Shown: one piece after another, positions 1 to 8,367 of the stretch
Numbering within the stretch: position 1 is the stretch's first letter
Layout: each line of letters opens with the position of its first letter
DNA from: CAWKKW01 sp963850345
GTDB taxonomy: Bacteria; Acidobacteriota; Terriglobia; Terriglobales; Acidobacteriaceae
Length of the DNA stretch: 64,000 nucleotides
Direction: 5' to 3'
Assembly: GCA_963850345.1 (NCBI GenBank)
Contig: CAWKKW010000009.1
Coordinates: forward strand, 62,001 to 126,000
Notes under the pieces: model-generated
What the model saw: the letters and a program-made list of their open reading frames with translations, nothing else
What the model was told of the DNA's origin: nothing
Databases searched by the model: none
Position numbers and translations under genes: made by a program

Positions 1-1410
1 TTCCAGGGCGGGGAAAACCCTGATGGAAAGCTGACTACACTCCAGGAATCGCAGGCGACCCACTACCCAACTGACGTGCCGGTGAAGTCCTACGACTTCC
101 AAGCCCCCCTCGGGGAGTTCGGCGAAGAGCGGGAAGTCTTTCGCAAACTCAAGATATTCAATTATTTCATGCAGAGCTTTGGCCCGATGCTCGCTCCGAT
201 GGAACCGCATGCTCCAAATATCCTTCCGTCAAATCCGCAGGATCTAAGTGTGGCGAGATGGATGGTTCGATCCCAAGGTGAAAGCGGCTTTCTGTTTTTT
301 AATAACTACGTTCGCGGCGGAACCATGCCGAATCGCAATGGCTTCCAGGCTCATGTCACACTCCCCCATGGGAATCTCGATCTGCCCGGGCGGCCCGTAG
401 ATATTCCTTCTGGAGTATATGGAATCTGGCCCTTCAATCTGCGCATGGGGCAAGCTGTGCTCCGCTATGCGACGGCCCAGCCCTTCACACGACTGATAAG
501 CGGGAAGAAGACGACTTACTATTTCGTGGCTACCGCAGGGGTTCCACCGGAGTTCGTTTTCCATCCTGGAACTGAAGTTCGTGTACTTGGTGCGAAGATA
601 AAGGTCGTCAAGGATCAAGGGATGTCGATAGTCAGGAATATCCAGCCATCCCTGGGGCCGGCTTTCACGTTGCTGCAGTCGGACGGTTCACAAGTAGAAG
701 TCGTTCTCCTCAATCAGCAGCAGGCTGAGAATAGCTGGAAGATCACGGAAGGAGGCCAGGAGCGTCTGCTCATAACCGACGCTCAGATGTATGCCGACGA
801 ACACCATGTCTTCATGCAACAGGACAGCAGGAGCCAGTTCGCTTTCGAGATATCGCCGCCGCCCTCTCGGAAACTGACGGCGACCACCAGATTGACGGAA
901 ACCGCTGCGCCCTTTGTCTCGAGATACACCGCTTCGCTGCCGGCGGTTCATCCTGTACTTCGACTTGAGCAGACCGCCAAACCGGGAGAAGTCCCGCCAG
1001 CACGCATCGGGCCCCCAGCGACCTGGCGCAACGGAGTCGCGGTAGCACCGGAGGACACTGACTTCATGCGCGCGGCAAAATGGAACATCACTGTCCCGCC
1101 TGGGGACTGGACGGGCGTCAACGATTTGTTCCTAGAGATAAAGTATCGGGGCGATGTGGGAAGACTGGCGTCTGGTGGAAAGTTGTTGACCGACAACTTC
1201 TACAATGGCGAGCCTTGGCGCGTCGGTCTCTCGAGATTCCGCGGCCAGGTGGCCAAGTACGGCCTCGAGTTGCAGGTTCTTCCCTTGCGCAGAGACGCTC
1301 CCATCTTTCTGGAGGAACCGTTTCGAGTTGCCCCAGCACCGGGGCAACTTATGGAACTGAATGGAATCTCGGTCGTGCCTCAATACCGGCTTACGCTGAA
1401 TGTTCCGTAA
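1..1410 (+). CDS. Beta-galactosidase, GH35 family, 3' portion (5' end outside window)
   Basis: The frame is open from base 1 with no stop and no convincing start, so the N-terminal catalytic TIM barrel lies upstream of the window. The first visible residues (FQGGENPDGK, then a YDFQAPLGEFG stretch) match the end of the barrel in bacterial GH35 beta-galactosidases, where a YDxxAPxxEYG motif closes the catalytic domain. The remaining ~400 residues look like beta-rich C-terminal jelly-roll domains, with no membrane segment. The enzyme would release terminal beta-galactose from plant or microbial polysaccharides, probably outside the cytoplasm. The GTG at 76 is internal and should not be taken as a start. 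Family assignment is good; the substrate is inferred. Confidence 0.82.
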   Translation, partial: FQGGENPDGKLTTLQESQATHYPTDVPVKSYDFQAPLGEFGEEREVFRKLKIFNYFMQSFGPMLAPMEPHAPNILPSNPQDLSVARWMVRSQGESGFLFFNNYVRGGTMPNRNGFQAHVTLPHGNLDLPGRPVDIPSGVYGIWPFNLRMGQAVLRYATAQPFTRLISGKKTTYYFVATAGVPPEFVFHPGTEVRVLGAKIKVVKDQGMSIVRNIQPSLGPAFTLLQSDGSQVEVVLLNQQQAENSWKITEGGQERLLITDAQMYADEHHVFMQQDSRSQFAFEISPPPSRKLTATTRLTETAAPFVSRYTASLPAVHPVLRLEQTAKPGEVPPARIGPPATWRNGVAVAPEDTDFMRAAKWNITVPPGDWTGVNDLFLEIKYRGDVGRLASGGKLLTDNFYNGEPWRVGLSRFRGQVAKYGLELQVLPLRRDAPIFLEEPFRVAPAPGQLMELNGISVVPQYRLTLNVP

Positions 1411-2197
1411 TCAAAATACGATTGCATAGCTCCTATAAATATCGACAGCTTCGCGAGCACACAGCGATGAGCAGTCGCGCACTCGTGGCTCTTCTTATAG
1501 ATACCGTCCGTCCCCGGATGGGCCTGAACATTTTGATCCACGACAACATCGGGCGATCCCCTTGAAAGCTCGGACATGCAAGGACCACTTTGCTGAAAGG
1601 CACGCTGCTCCCAGATGGAGGCACGGCAGTCTAAAATGCAGCGGGACCGAACTACATTCTTGCCATACGGACTGTTTGGGCAGCTCGCGGCCGGCGACGA
1701 CCTGAGCTCATGGCGTGTATGCAAGAGATACTTACGCGCGGTTTGGCGAGACCTAAAACGAGGTCGGCACTCACGATCGATCCCGACACTCGCCAGGACT
1801 GGTTCAATTGAGGACAATTCAGTAGAAATCCGCCGCTTACTGGCGTGGCTTGCACTACCCCGACAGATTCCTTGTGACACTCCGCCCGGCAATCCTCCTG
1901 CTTTCCCTGTTCCTATGCACGAGTAGCTCATTGAAACTCTTCGCCTCATCGCAAAGACCGGTTGGCGCGCGTGGTGAGATGGCGTAGCCCTGGCTAGCGA
2001 CGACTGAACCACCGGCTTGTTCGCTGGGGAGCTGTGCTAAAGAAACGCCCAACCTGCTGTCGATTTTCCAAGCGCCCGACGACTATAGGGTGAACAGACC
2101 GGCTGGGCACAAGCGGGTGTTATCCATCGCATTGTTTGCGGGCAGTTGTTATGGCTAGTGTCCAAGGCTGGCACCATGGGATTGAAGGAGGGTTCAA
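1411..2197. other. Gene-poor stretch of about 790 bp
   Basis: No convincing gene is visible on either strand. Open frames here (for example minus 1380-2012 and plus 1615-1926) have low-complexity Arg/Ser/Pro-rich translations, no recognisable motif and no ribosome binding site. The stretch separates the GH35 gene from the reductase at 2198. It may hold decayed sequence, but I recognise no parent gene. Confidence 0.5.
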
Positions 2198-2869
2198 ATG
2201 TCGAAGGTACGAGTCGCGGGATTGAGTGTTTCGCTGGATGGGTTCAGCGCTGGGATCGAACAAAGCCTGGATCACCCTTTGGGGAAACGGGGACCGGAGA
2301 TCTTTCAGTGGTTCTTCCACACGGCAACGTTTTGTTCCATGGTCGGGCGGGAGGGAGGAACGACCGGAGATGTGGACGACGAATACGCTCAACGGGCGAT
2401 GGAGAACTTTGGCGCCTTCATCCTCGGTCGCAACATGTTCGGTCCGGTGCGCGGTCAGTGGCTCGACGATGCATGGAAGGGCTGGTGGGGTGACGATCCG
2501 CCATACCACGCACCGACCTTCGTTCTCACGCACTACGAGCGTGAACCCCTGGTGATGAAAGGGGGAACGACCTTCCACTTTGTGACGGGTGGAATTGAGC
2601 AGGCCATGACACTTGCGAAGAAGGCCGCAGGCAGCAAGGACGTGAAAATAGGAGGCGGCGTGTCCACGGTGCGGCAGTACCTAAGCGCCGGCCTGATCGA
2701 CTCTCTTCACCTCGCATCCGTACCCGTTCTTCTTGGCGAGGGAGAGCAGCTCTTCGCAGGTCTGGATCTTCATGCGTTGGGCTTCTCTGTCACGGAACGC
2801 AAGACTTCGGAGTATGCGACTCACCTGGTTCTCGAGAAGGCGGCTTCCTTGAATGGCAACAAGGCGTGA
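2198..2869 (+). CDS. RibD C-terminal/dihydrofolate reductase-fold family protein
   Basis: The 223-residue protein has the N-terminal strand and SLDGF motif of the YyaP/YwjB group of dihydrofolate reductase-like proteins. It also has an internal FILGRNMFG segment (the usual GRxTY-like helix), a GGVSTVRQYLSAGLIDSLHLASVPVLLGEG-type core and a C-terminal LVLEK strand. That core resembles the RibD C-terminal reductase domain, which binds NADPH. No deaminase domain is fused and no riboflavin genes are nearby, so it is probably a stand-alone cytoplasmic NADPH-dependent reductase of unknown substrate. The start is well supported by AGGAGGG six bases before the ATG. It is transcribed alone and converges with hipA. 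Confidence 0.8.
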   Translation: MSKVRVAGLSVSLDGFSAGIEQSLDHPLGKRGPEIFQWFFHTATFCSMVGREGGTTGDVDDEYAQRAMENFGAFILGRNMFGPVRGQWLDDAWKGWWGDDPPYHAPTFVLTHYEREPLVMKGGTTFHFVTGGIEQAMTLAKKAAGSKDVKIGGGVSTVRQYLSAGLIDSLHLASVPVLLGEGEQLFAGLDLHALGFSVTERKTSEYATHLVLEKAASLNGNKA

Positions 2870-2914
2870 TGAGGGCGAGCTGGGTGGACATAGAAGCGCG
2901 CCGCGAGCCGAACC

Positions 2915-4144
2915 TCAGGCCGGCTTGTGCAGCAGTCCTATACTTTTCTCCCATTCGTCAAGCATGCGCTCTCCCATCTCTCTGAACTCCGGGTGGTCCT
3001 TCCTGTAAGCGCGCAATTCCACCGACGTGCTGTCAATCGCATCCCCGATGCGCTCCAGGATGGCCCTGACGGTTGAGGGAGTGCCTCCTGCGCGCGTTTC
3101 GCCCAATCGTTGCAGTTCTTTTATCGAAGGCCACCGGGTGGTTCCGTTGAGCGTGAGCGCCATGCTGTCATTTGGAAGATAGACGGCGGTAGTCACAAGA
3201 TCGTAGACCGGAGCGAGGCGAGCTTCTCCGAGTACGTCGTCATAGACGATCCCGAAATTCTTCAGGTGCGCGTCACCATTGCGCAGCGCGCAGTTGAGAG
3301 CGATGAGCGTGAACAGCTTCTCGAGCTCGGCATGGACATGCGGAGAGTTTGCGAATTGCTGGAAGCGTTTCAGAATTGAGGTTTCGTAACTGCCGCTGTA
3401 TTTCTGATCTGTGCGCCTGGCATTGAGAACGCAGAAATCCTCAAAGCCGCGATAGCTTCCATCCAGACGAAGATCGAAGCGATCGATCACCAGTGCGCCA
3501 GCGTCGTCTGAGAGGCGGAAACGGGGCACATCAAGGCCACATCTCTCCGCGGCTCGCAGGCAAAAATATTCGTTCGCCGCCAACTGCGGGTATTCGTTCG
3601 CTTCCCAGAACTTCACGATGTGCGTCGCACCGCGATAACTGTCGGAGAGCCGTGCCTGCTTGTGATCGGCCGCGAAGTCCTGCTCGTCCCGAACCAGGAC
3701 CTTAGGCTGAACGCCACTGATGCCAGAGGAGGAAGCGAATCGCTCGATCAGGTAGCGATACAGGTCGCCACCTCGTCGTCGCTCTAGAATCTCATCGACG
3801 GATTGGAAGGGAACATCTTCTTCGAGATGTTCTTTCTGGCCGGTATATCGAATGCGACCTACCTGCGAGCGGCCCACGATTCCAAGTAAATCGAAGTCAT
3901 CGAATGTGCCGGTAGCTTTGGCAAACGCGAGGCGCAAGCGTTCGCGCAACACCCCCTCCGGCAGGTTCATCTCGAAGATGGGTGGTAGCCCGAACCGCGC
4001 ATCCCACGACGCAAGCCGTACCGGCATGGTGACAGAAACGGCGCGGGCGCTGACGGTATCCGGGAGGTAGAGAAAAGTGCTGCCACGATCGCCTGAGCGG
4101 TCGAGAAGCCCAGCCTGGTCGCCATCAGTCCAGACCCGAATCAC
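2915..4144 (-). CDS. hipA: HipA-type serine/threonine kinase toxin
   Basis: The 409-residue protein is HipA-like. An N-terminal HipA_N-type region carries the NLPEG motif, followed by a glycine-rich loop (SSGISGVQPKVLV), a lysine-bearing strand (ATHIVKF), the catalytic-loop motif NGDAHLKNF (Asp and Asn of the kinase loop) and a YDLVTT metal-binding motif. HipA kinases phosphorylate glutamyl-tRNA synthetase or other targets and cause growth arrest or persistence. The specific target here is inferred. All key kinase motifs are present, so the toxin looks intact. The gene overlaps hipB by four bases, the usual translationally coupled toxin-antitoxin layout, and HipB should autorepress the pair. 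Confidence 0.9.
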   Translation of the reverse strand: MIRVWTDGDQAGLLDRSGDRGSTFLYLPDTVSARAVSVTMPVRLASWDARFGLPPIFEMNLPEGVLRERLRLAFAKATGTFDDFDLLGIVGRSQVGRIRYTGQKEHLEEDVPFQSVDEILERRRGGDLYRYLIERFASSSGISGVQPKVLVRDEQDFAADHKQARLSDSYRGATHIVKFWEANEYPQLAANEYFCLRAAERCGLDVPRFRLSDDAGALVIDRFDLRLDGSYRGFEDFCVLNARRTDQKYSGSYETSILKRFQQFANSPHVHAELEKLFTLIALNCALRNGDAHLKNFGIVYDDVLGEARLAPVYDLVTTAVYLPNDSMALTLNGTTRWPSIKELQRLGETRAGGTPSTVRAILERIGDAIDSTSVELRAYRKDHPEFREMGERMLDEWEKSIGLLHKPA

Positions 4145-4410
4145 CGCGGACCCCGCTCATCGCGATCTTCTTCCAACAGTTCTTCCAGGGTCGGACGCCG
4201 CGCTGCCGCTTCCTGGATCTTCAACTCCAGGCCAAGAGCCGTGAGGAGCCGAAGGATCTTCGAGAAACCCAACTCTCCGAGCCTGCCATTCTCGAGAGCA
4301 TCGAGCGTGGAATGACCGATGTTCGCCTGCTTTGCCAGCGCAGCCTGGCTCAGGCCAAGCGTTCTCCGGCGGGTGGCGATCTGTTCTCCAATGGAAGAAA
4401 GCAGAAGCAT
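4141..4410 (-). CDS. hipB: HipB-type XRE-family antitoxin/repressor
   Basis: The 89-residue protein has one helix-turn-helix of the Cro/CI type (IGEQIATRRRTLGLSQAALAKQANIGHSTLDALENGR), covering most of the chain. An acidic tail (LEELLEEDRDERGPR) could contact the kinase. It lies directly upstream of hipA with a four-base overlap, which defines it as the antitoxin and autorepressor. The ATG abuts a palindromic operator, and the only Shine-Dalgarno-like bases (AGG) lie inside that operator. With a -10 box six bases before the ATG, the mRNA may be leaderless. The family call is firm; operator binding is inferred from position. Confidence 0.88.
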   Translation of the reverse strand: MLLLSSIGEQIATRRRTLGLSQAALAKQANIGHSTLDALENGRLGELGFSKILRLLTALGLELKIQEAAARRPTLEELLEEDRDERGPR

Positions 4411-4428
4411 TTACCTAATATACAAGGT
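4411..4428. promoter_or_regulatory. hipBA operator copy 1
   Basis: The 18-mer TTACCTAATATACAAGGT contains a dyad, ACCT-N8-AGGT. It begins at the base next to the hipB start codon and covers the putative -10 box. A near-identical copy lies 40 bp away. Position and dyad symmetry suggest a HipB binding site. Confidence 0.75.
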
Positions 4429-4446
4429 TTTATGAGTAATGTACAA
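4417..4446 (-). promoter_or_regulatory. Putative hipBA promoter (leaderless)
   Basis: On the minus strand there is TTGTAC (4446-4441), an 18-bp spacer, then TATATT (4422-4417). Only six bases separate the -10 from the hipB ATG, so transcription would start at or within a base of the start codon. The -10 lies inside operator 1, and operator 2 flanks the -35, so bound repressor would block polymerase. Confidence 0.55.
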
Positions 4447-4450
4447 CAAT

Positions 4451-4468
4451 TTACCTAATATATAAGGT
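4451..4468. promoter_or_regulatory. hipBA operator copy 2
   Basis: The 18-mer TTACCTAATATATAAGGT differs from copy 1 at one base and lies exactly 40 bp from it, close to four helical turns, so two repressor dimers could sit on the same DNA face. Its inner 16 bp are palindromic except at one symmetric pair. Confidence 0.75.
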
Positions 4469-4530
4469 ATTTGTTTTAAGAGTTAATACACAATCGCGGG
4501 GCGGACAAGGGTTAATCCAATCCGATTAGG

Positions 4531-4821
4531 CTACTTCATTCCCTTGATGAACCCGGCGACTGCCTTGGCCTGATCCCCGGTCATACCATCCATAGGTTTG
4601 ACGTGCTTGCCTTTCGCGGCTCCGCCTTTGGTCAGCTCCGTAACGATCTGGTCTTCTGTCCTGGTCGTGCCCACCAGTTTAACGCCCAGCTTAGGCTTGC
4701 CCATGCCATCCGCGCCGTGACAGATCTCGCATTTTGTCTTGTAGAGCGCTGCCCCGTCTTGTGCCAGAGCGGCTCCTGAAAATGTCACCATCGCGATTAC
4801 CCATACAATACTCTTTTTCAT
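4531..4821 (-). CDS. Small periplasmic monoheme cytochrome c
   Basis: This 96-residue protein has a clear signal peptide (KK, a hydrophobic core and an ALAQ cleavage site). It has one heme-binding CEICH motif near residue 35 and a candidate distal methionine in the KPMDGMT segment, the layout of a small class I cytochrome c. It should carry electrons in the periplasm. It lies 36 bp downstream of the multiheme cytochrome gene on the same strand, so it is probably co-transcribed and could be its soluble partner. The start is supported by AGGAGAGCCAA before the ATG. Confidence 0.87.
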   Translation of the reverse strand: MKKSIVWVIAMVTFSGAALAQDGAALYKTKCEICHGADGMGKPKLGVKLVGTTRTEDQIVTELTKGGAAKGKHVKPMDGMTGDQAKAVAGFIKGMK

Positions 4822-4857
4822 TTGGCTCTCCTCGTTCCTACCAATATCTCGAATAAG

Positions 4858-6891
4858 TCAATCGCCGACTTCGCCCTTCAACCCACCCGTTTCAGGAACA
4901 GCCAAGCCTGTGGCGGGCGCGGCTTTCGCAGGGCTCGCATCGGGAGTTACCGCTGCAGCGGCGGTTGCATCCTCCAAAGGCGCAGTATCCAAACCGTGTT
5001 CTTGTTCGTAGTGGTGGCGCGACATCTTCCCGTCCCACCAGGCCCAGTTCATGGGGTAGACGTCCGGATCGAAGAACACCTGGTAGAAGTGCCAGACCAG
5101 GATGGCGAGGGTGGCCAGCACCGCCTCGTAAAAATGGATCGCCGTCGCCACGTCGAGCCACCAGCGCGCCAGCAGGTCCCCAACCCACACCTTCGCCCAA
5201 AGCATTACGCCGGTGGCCGCCATCAGGATCGCGCCCCACACCGGCGCCCAGTACTCCGCCTTTTCGCCGTAGCTGAAGCGGCCGAACTGAGCTTTTTTAC
5301 CGCCCAAATCCAGGTGAAAGCGGAGCGTTCCCAGCGCGTCGAAGCCGTCCTTCGGCGCGGGCAGCAGATCTTTCACCAGGCGCCGCCCGTCCCGGTTCGC
5401 GGCGATATAGAACAAGTGATAGATCCCCACAGCGATCATGGCCACGCCGGCGATCCGGTGCGTTACGCTGCGGAGCCGCTCACTCAATCCTAGGGCGTTG
5501 GCAAACCAGGAGTCGGGGTACTTAAGCGCAAAACCCGTAATTACCAACACGATGAAGCTCACCAGCAGCACGAGGTGCTGGATTCGCTGGTTGCGGGTCA
5601 TCCGCACGACCACGGAGCCCCTCTCCTTGCGTCGCGCAATTGCCTTGAACCGCCACAGGATCAGGTTGTGGATGAGCATGCCCCCAATCACCGTACAAAT
5701 CAGTCCCAGATAAATTTTGCGGATCCACCGGACCGCACGGCTGCCCACATCCACCGGCACGCGCGAATCAACGTGGACCTTGTTGAGCGCGAACCGCTCA
5801 TTCACTCCCGGGTGGCAGGCGCCGCAGGTCTTCGCGAGGTTCTGTCGGCTGATCATGGACCGGGGGTCGCTGGAAGGCAGAATGTTATGCACGCCGTGGC
5901 AACTGGCGCAGTTCGCCACTACTTTTGAGCCGCCCTTCGATGCCAGCCCGTGGTAGCTGTCGAGGTAGGTAGCGGAGCGGCTTCCAGCGACGCCAAACTC
6001 CTCGGAGAGCCGCACCCCTTCGTGGCAACGCGCGCAAGTGGTCGTGGCGAGGTTCATCGCCGAGACTGAAGAATTCGGATCGATATGCGACTTGATCGAG
6101 TGGATTCCGTGGCAGTCTGTGCAGACTGGCGCCTGGCTGTTGCCGCGAGTCAGAGCCTGCCCGTGAATGCTCTGCACGAACTCCTTTTCGACTCCCTGAT
6201 GGCACTTGCCGCAGGTGTCCGGGACATTGAACTTGAAGATCGGCGACTTCGGATCTGTGGCTGCGAGAATTTCGTGAGCGCCGTGACAGTCGGTGCACAC
6301 AGCCGCATTGGTCTTCCCGGCGGCAACCGCCTTTCCGTGCACGCTCTCCTGGTAGGACACAAACGGCTGCGAGCTATGGCCGGTCGCCTCCATGACGAAT
6401 TTCTGACCGTGGCAGCCGCCGCAGGTGGCGGGAACATTGGCGTGGTGCACCCGAGACTTCGGGTCGTCTGCCGGCAACAGCAAATGAACGCTGCCGTGGC
6501 AGTCTTCGCAGGTGGCCGCCTTACCGTCGCCCGCTTTGATCGCCTTTGCGTGGTAGCTGCGGTCGTAGGCTGCTTGTTCGTCGGCATGGCATTGGGCGCA
6601 CGCCACCTTGGGCGGCGTGGTCTCGTGAACGGTAGCTTGTACGCCCTTGTGGCAATCGACGCAGCCCAGCACTGCCCCGTGGGCCGAGTTCTTGAAGTGG
6701 TCGGGAGCCACCTGAAGACTTATCTGCTTGCCGTCTACCTCTTTGGTGAGGGAAGCGTCTGCATGGCAGGCGAGGCAGTCTTCGTTTTTGGGCTTCTTGG
6801 CGGCAAGCGGCTGCGCGGCCAGCAGCAGCAGCACGCCAAGCATAATCCAAAGACTGATGGGCCTACCCGCTGCCCGCAACCATCCCCGCAT
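4858..6891 (-). CDS. Undecaheme cytochrome c fused to a cytochrome b domain
   Basis: From the ATG at 6891 the protein has 677 residues. An N-terminal hydrophobic export segment ends near AKKPKN. A periplasmic region then carries eleven CxxCH motifs (in order CLACH, CVDCH, CAQCH, CEDCH, CGGCH, CTDCH, CGKCH, CTDCH, CARCH, CASCH, CGACH), several with downstream HGxH-type histidines. The C-terminal ~300 residues have several transmembrane helices with histidines (LIHNLILW, RIQHLVLL, VTHRIAG, IYHLFYI, AIHFYEAVLA, LVWHFYQVFF), like the cytochrome b561/formate dehydrogenase gamma family. It probably passes electrons between the quinone pool and periplasmic carriers. The ATG is preferred over an upstream TTG because GGAG lies six bases before it. 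Donor and acceptor are unknown. Confidence 0.85.
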   Translation of the reverse strand: MRGWLRAAGRPISLWIMLGVLLLLAAQPLAAKKPKNEDCLACHADASLTKEVDGKQISLQVAPDHFKNSAHGAVLGCVDCHKGVQATVHETTPPKVACAQCHADEQAAYDRSYHAKAIKAGDGKAATCEDCHGSVHLLLPADDPKSRVHHANVPATCGGCHGQKFVMEATGHSSQPFVSYQESVHGKAVAAGKTNAAVCTDCHGAHEILAATDPKSPIFKFNVPDTCGKCHQGVEKEFVQSIHGQALTRGNSQAPVCTDCHGIHSIKSHIDPNSSVSAMNLATTTCARCHEGVRLSEEFGVAGSRSATYLDSYHGLASKGGSKVVANCASCHGVHNILPSSDPRSMISRQNLAKTCGACHPGVNERFALNKVHVDSRVPVDVGSRAVRWIRKIYLGLICTVIGGMLIHNLILWRFKAIARRKERGSVVVRMTRNQRIQHLVLLVSFIVLVITGFALKYPDSWFANALGLSERLRSVTHRIAGVAMIAVGIYHLFYIAANRDGRRLVKDLLPAPKDGFDALGTLRFHLDLGGKKAQFGRFSYGEKAEYWAPVWGAILMAATGVMLWAKVWVGDLLARWWLDVATAIHFYEAVLATLAILVWHFYQVFFDPDVYPMNWAWWDGKMSRHHYEQEHGLDTAPLEDATAAAAVTPDASPAKAAPATGLAVPETGGLKGEVGD

Positions 6892-7110
6892 ACCAGACTC
6901 CAATGCGCGAGGATCGAACTGCAAGGGGAGTTGGCCCGAGGGCTCGCACGACTGTTTCCAAGCTAGGTGGGCATGGCGAGGACCTCAGTGATGGTGGACA
7001 CAAGGCGAAGCCGGATGGGGCTGCGCAAATTCCCATTTTGCAACTGCATCTTGGAAGCGAGCGAGGGTGCTCTCGCCTCACGCCTGGTGCTCCGAGGCGG
7101 CGTGTCGGAG

Positions 7111-7119
7111 TGATATGAT
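7111..7119 (+). promoter_or_regulatory. Extended -10 promoter of the SRP RNA
   Basis: TGATATGAT matches the extended -10 pattern TGnTATAAT with one mismatch in the hexamer. It lies seven bases before the first paired base of the SRP RNA at 7127. No good -35 box is visible, which is common for extended -10 promoters. Confidence 0.55.
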
Positions 7120-7126
7120 CACTCTT

Positions 7127-7223
7127 GTGCCGGGTCCTACGCGACGCAATCCCGCCAACCCCGCCAGGTCCGGAAGGAAGCAACGGTAACGGGCTAGTGT
7201 GTGCGCAGTAGGCACCCCGGTAC
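7127..7223 (+). ncRNA. ffs: Signal recognition particle RNA, bacterial small type (4.5S)
   Basis: The conserved SRP core CCAGGTCCGGAAGGAAGCA, with its GGAA tetraloop and the symmetric and asymmetric internal loop bases, lies near 7165-7182. The ends pair: GTGCCGGG at 7127 pairs with the bases ending at 7223, and TCCTACGCG pairs with CGCAGTAGG further in, giving one ~97-nt hairpin without an Alu domain. It binds Ffh and targets membrane proteins co-translationally. It lies 76 bp before fabH on the same strand, with its own promoter-like sequence just upstream. Confidence 0.93.
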
Positions 7224-7298
7224 ATGATGGGCACCGCACCCGTGGACAGCCCGTAACCCCTCGTAGACAATAGCTTGAGCAGTTTACGGAGAAGACCT

Positions 7299-8309
7299 TT
7301 GAAGCTAGCTGGGCGTGTGTCTCGACGCGCGAAAATCAGTGCCCTGGGTACCTACGTTCCACCCCGCGTCCTCACCAACGCCGACCTGGAAAAGATGGTT
7401 GATACCAACGACGAGTGGATCTCCACGCGGGTCGGGATCCGCGAGCGCCACCTGGTTGACAAGGGACAGGCCACCAGCGATATGGCGGTCGAAGCGGCGC
7501 GCCGCTGCCTGGCAGAACGCGGCATCTCCGCGGACCAGGTAGAAGTGATCCTGGTGGCTACCGTCACCCCGGACATGCTCTTTCCCGCCACCGCCTGCAT
7601 CGTGCAGGACAAACTCGGCGCCAAGGGTGCCTGGGGATTCGATCTATCCGCTGCCTGCTCCGGCTTCGTGTACGCGCTACAGATGGGCGCAAAGCTGGTC
7701 GAGTCTGGCTCGCAGTCAAAGGTGCTGGTCATCGGGGCTGACACCATGTCTTCGATCCTCGACTACACCGACCGCTCGACCTGCATTCTGTTCGGCGACG
7801 GAGCGGGCGCGGTCCTGCTCGAACCGGTCGAAGACGGTGAGGCTGGCATGATTGACTACCTGCACGAAATCGATGGGTCCGGCGGCAGTTCGCTCTACAT
7901 GCCTGGCGGGGGTAGCCTGCACCCAGCCACGGCGGAGACGGTCGCCAGCAAGATGCACTTCGTTCACCAGGAAGGCCAGACAGTCTTCAAATACGCCGTC
8001 CGCCAGATGGTCGAGAAGTCGAATCGCCTGCTCGAGCGCAACGAAGTGACCATCGAGGAGCTTGGCTGCTTCATTCCTCACCAGGCGAATCGGCGCATCA
8101 TCGTGGCAGCGGCTGAAAAGCTCAATCTGCCGCTGGACAAAGTCATCATCAACATCGACCGCTTCGGCAACACCACCGCCGCGACCATCCCGCTCGCCAT
8201 GGATACCGCACGGCAAGAGAAGCGTCTGGCCAAGAACGACCTGGTGCTGATTGCCTCAGTCGGCGCCGGATTTACAGTGGGTGCCTCGCTGCTGCGGTGG
8301 GAGTTCTAA
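7299..8309 (+). CDS. fabH: Beta-ketoacyl-ACP synthase III (KAS III)
   Basis: FabH condenses acetyl-CoA (or a branched starter) with malonyl-ACP to start fatty-acid synthesis. The catalytic triad is visible: Cys120 in SAACSGF, His in the PHQANRRI motif and Asn in the FGNTTAA motif. The C-terminal SVGAGFTVGA segment is typical. I place the start at the TTG at 7299 because GGAG lies six bases before it, giving 336 residues with the first strand (KISALGTYVP) near residue 12. A longer frame from TTG 7275 and a shorter one from GTG 7317 are possible. No other fatty-acid genes flank it. Confidence 0.92.
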   Translation: MKLAGRVSRRAKISALGTYVPPRVLTNADLEKMVDTNDEWISTRVGIRERHLVDKGQATSDMAVEAARRCLAERGISADQVEVILVATVTPDMLFPATACIVQDKLGAKGAWGFDLSAACSGFVYALQMGAKLVESGSQSKVLVIGADTMSSILDYTDRSTCILFGDGAGAVLLEPVEDGEAGMIDYLHEIDGSGGSSLYMPGGGSLHPATAETVASKMHFVHQEGQTVFKYAVRQMVEKSNRLLERNEVTIEELGCFIPHQANRRIIVAAAEKLNLPLDKVIINIDRFGNTTAATIPLAMDTARQEKRLAKNDLVLIASVGAGFTVGASLLRWEF

Positions 8310-8367
8310 GCAGCCACAAGCGGAATCCGGCGGCGCAGAACCCTCGATAGTCAGTGCGGTTCCGTCC

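Noticed and set aside
1380..2012. Minus-strand frame of 210 codons in the gene-poor gap
   Set aside because: Ser/Arg-rich sequence without motif or ribosome binding site; no support as a gene.
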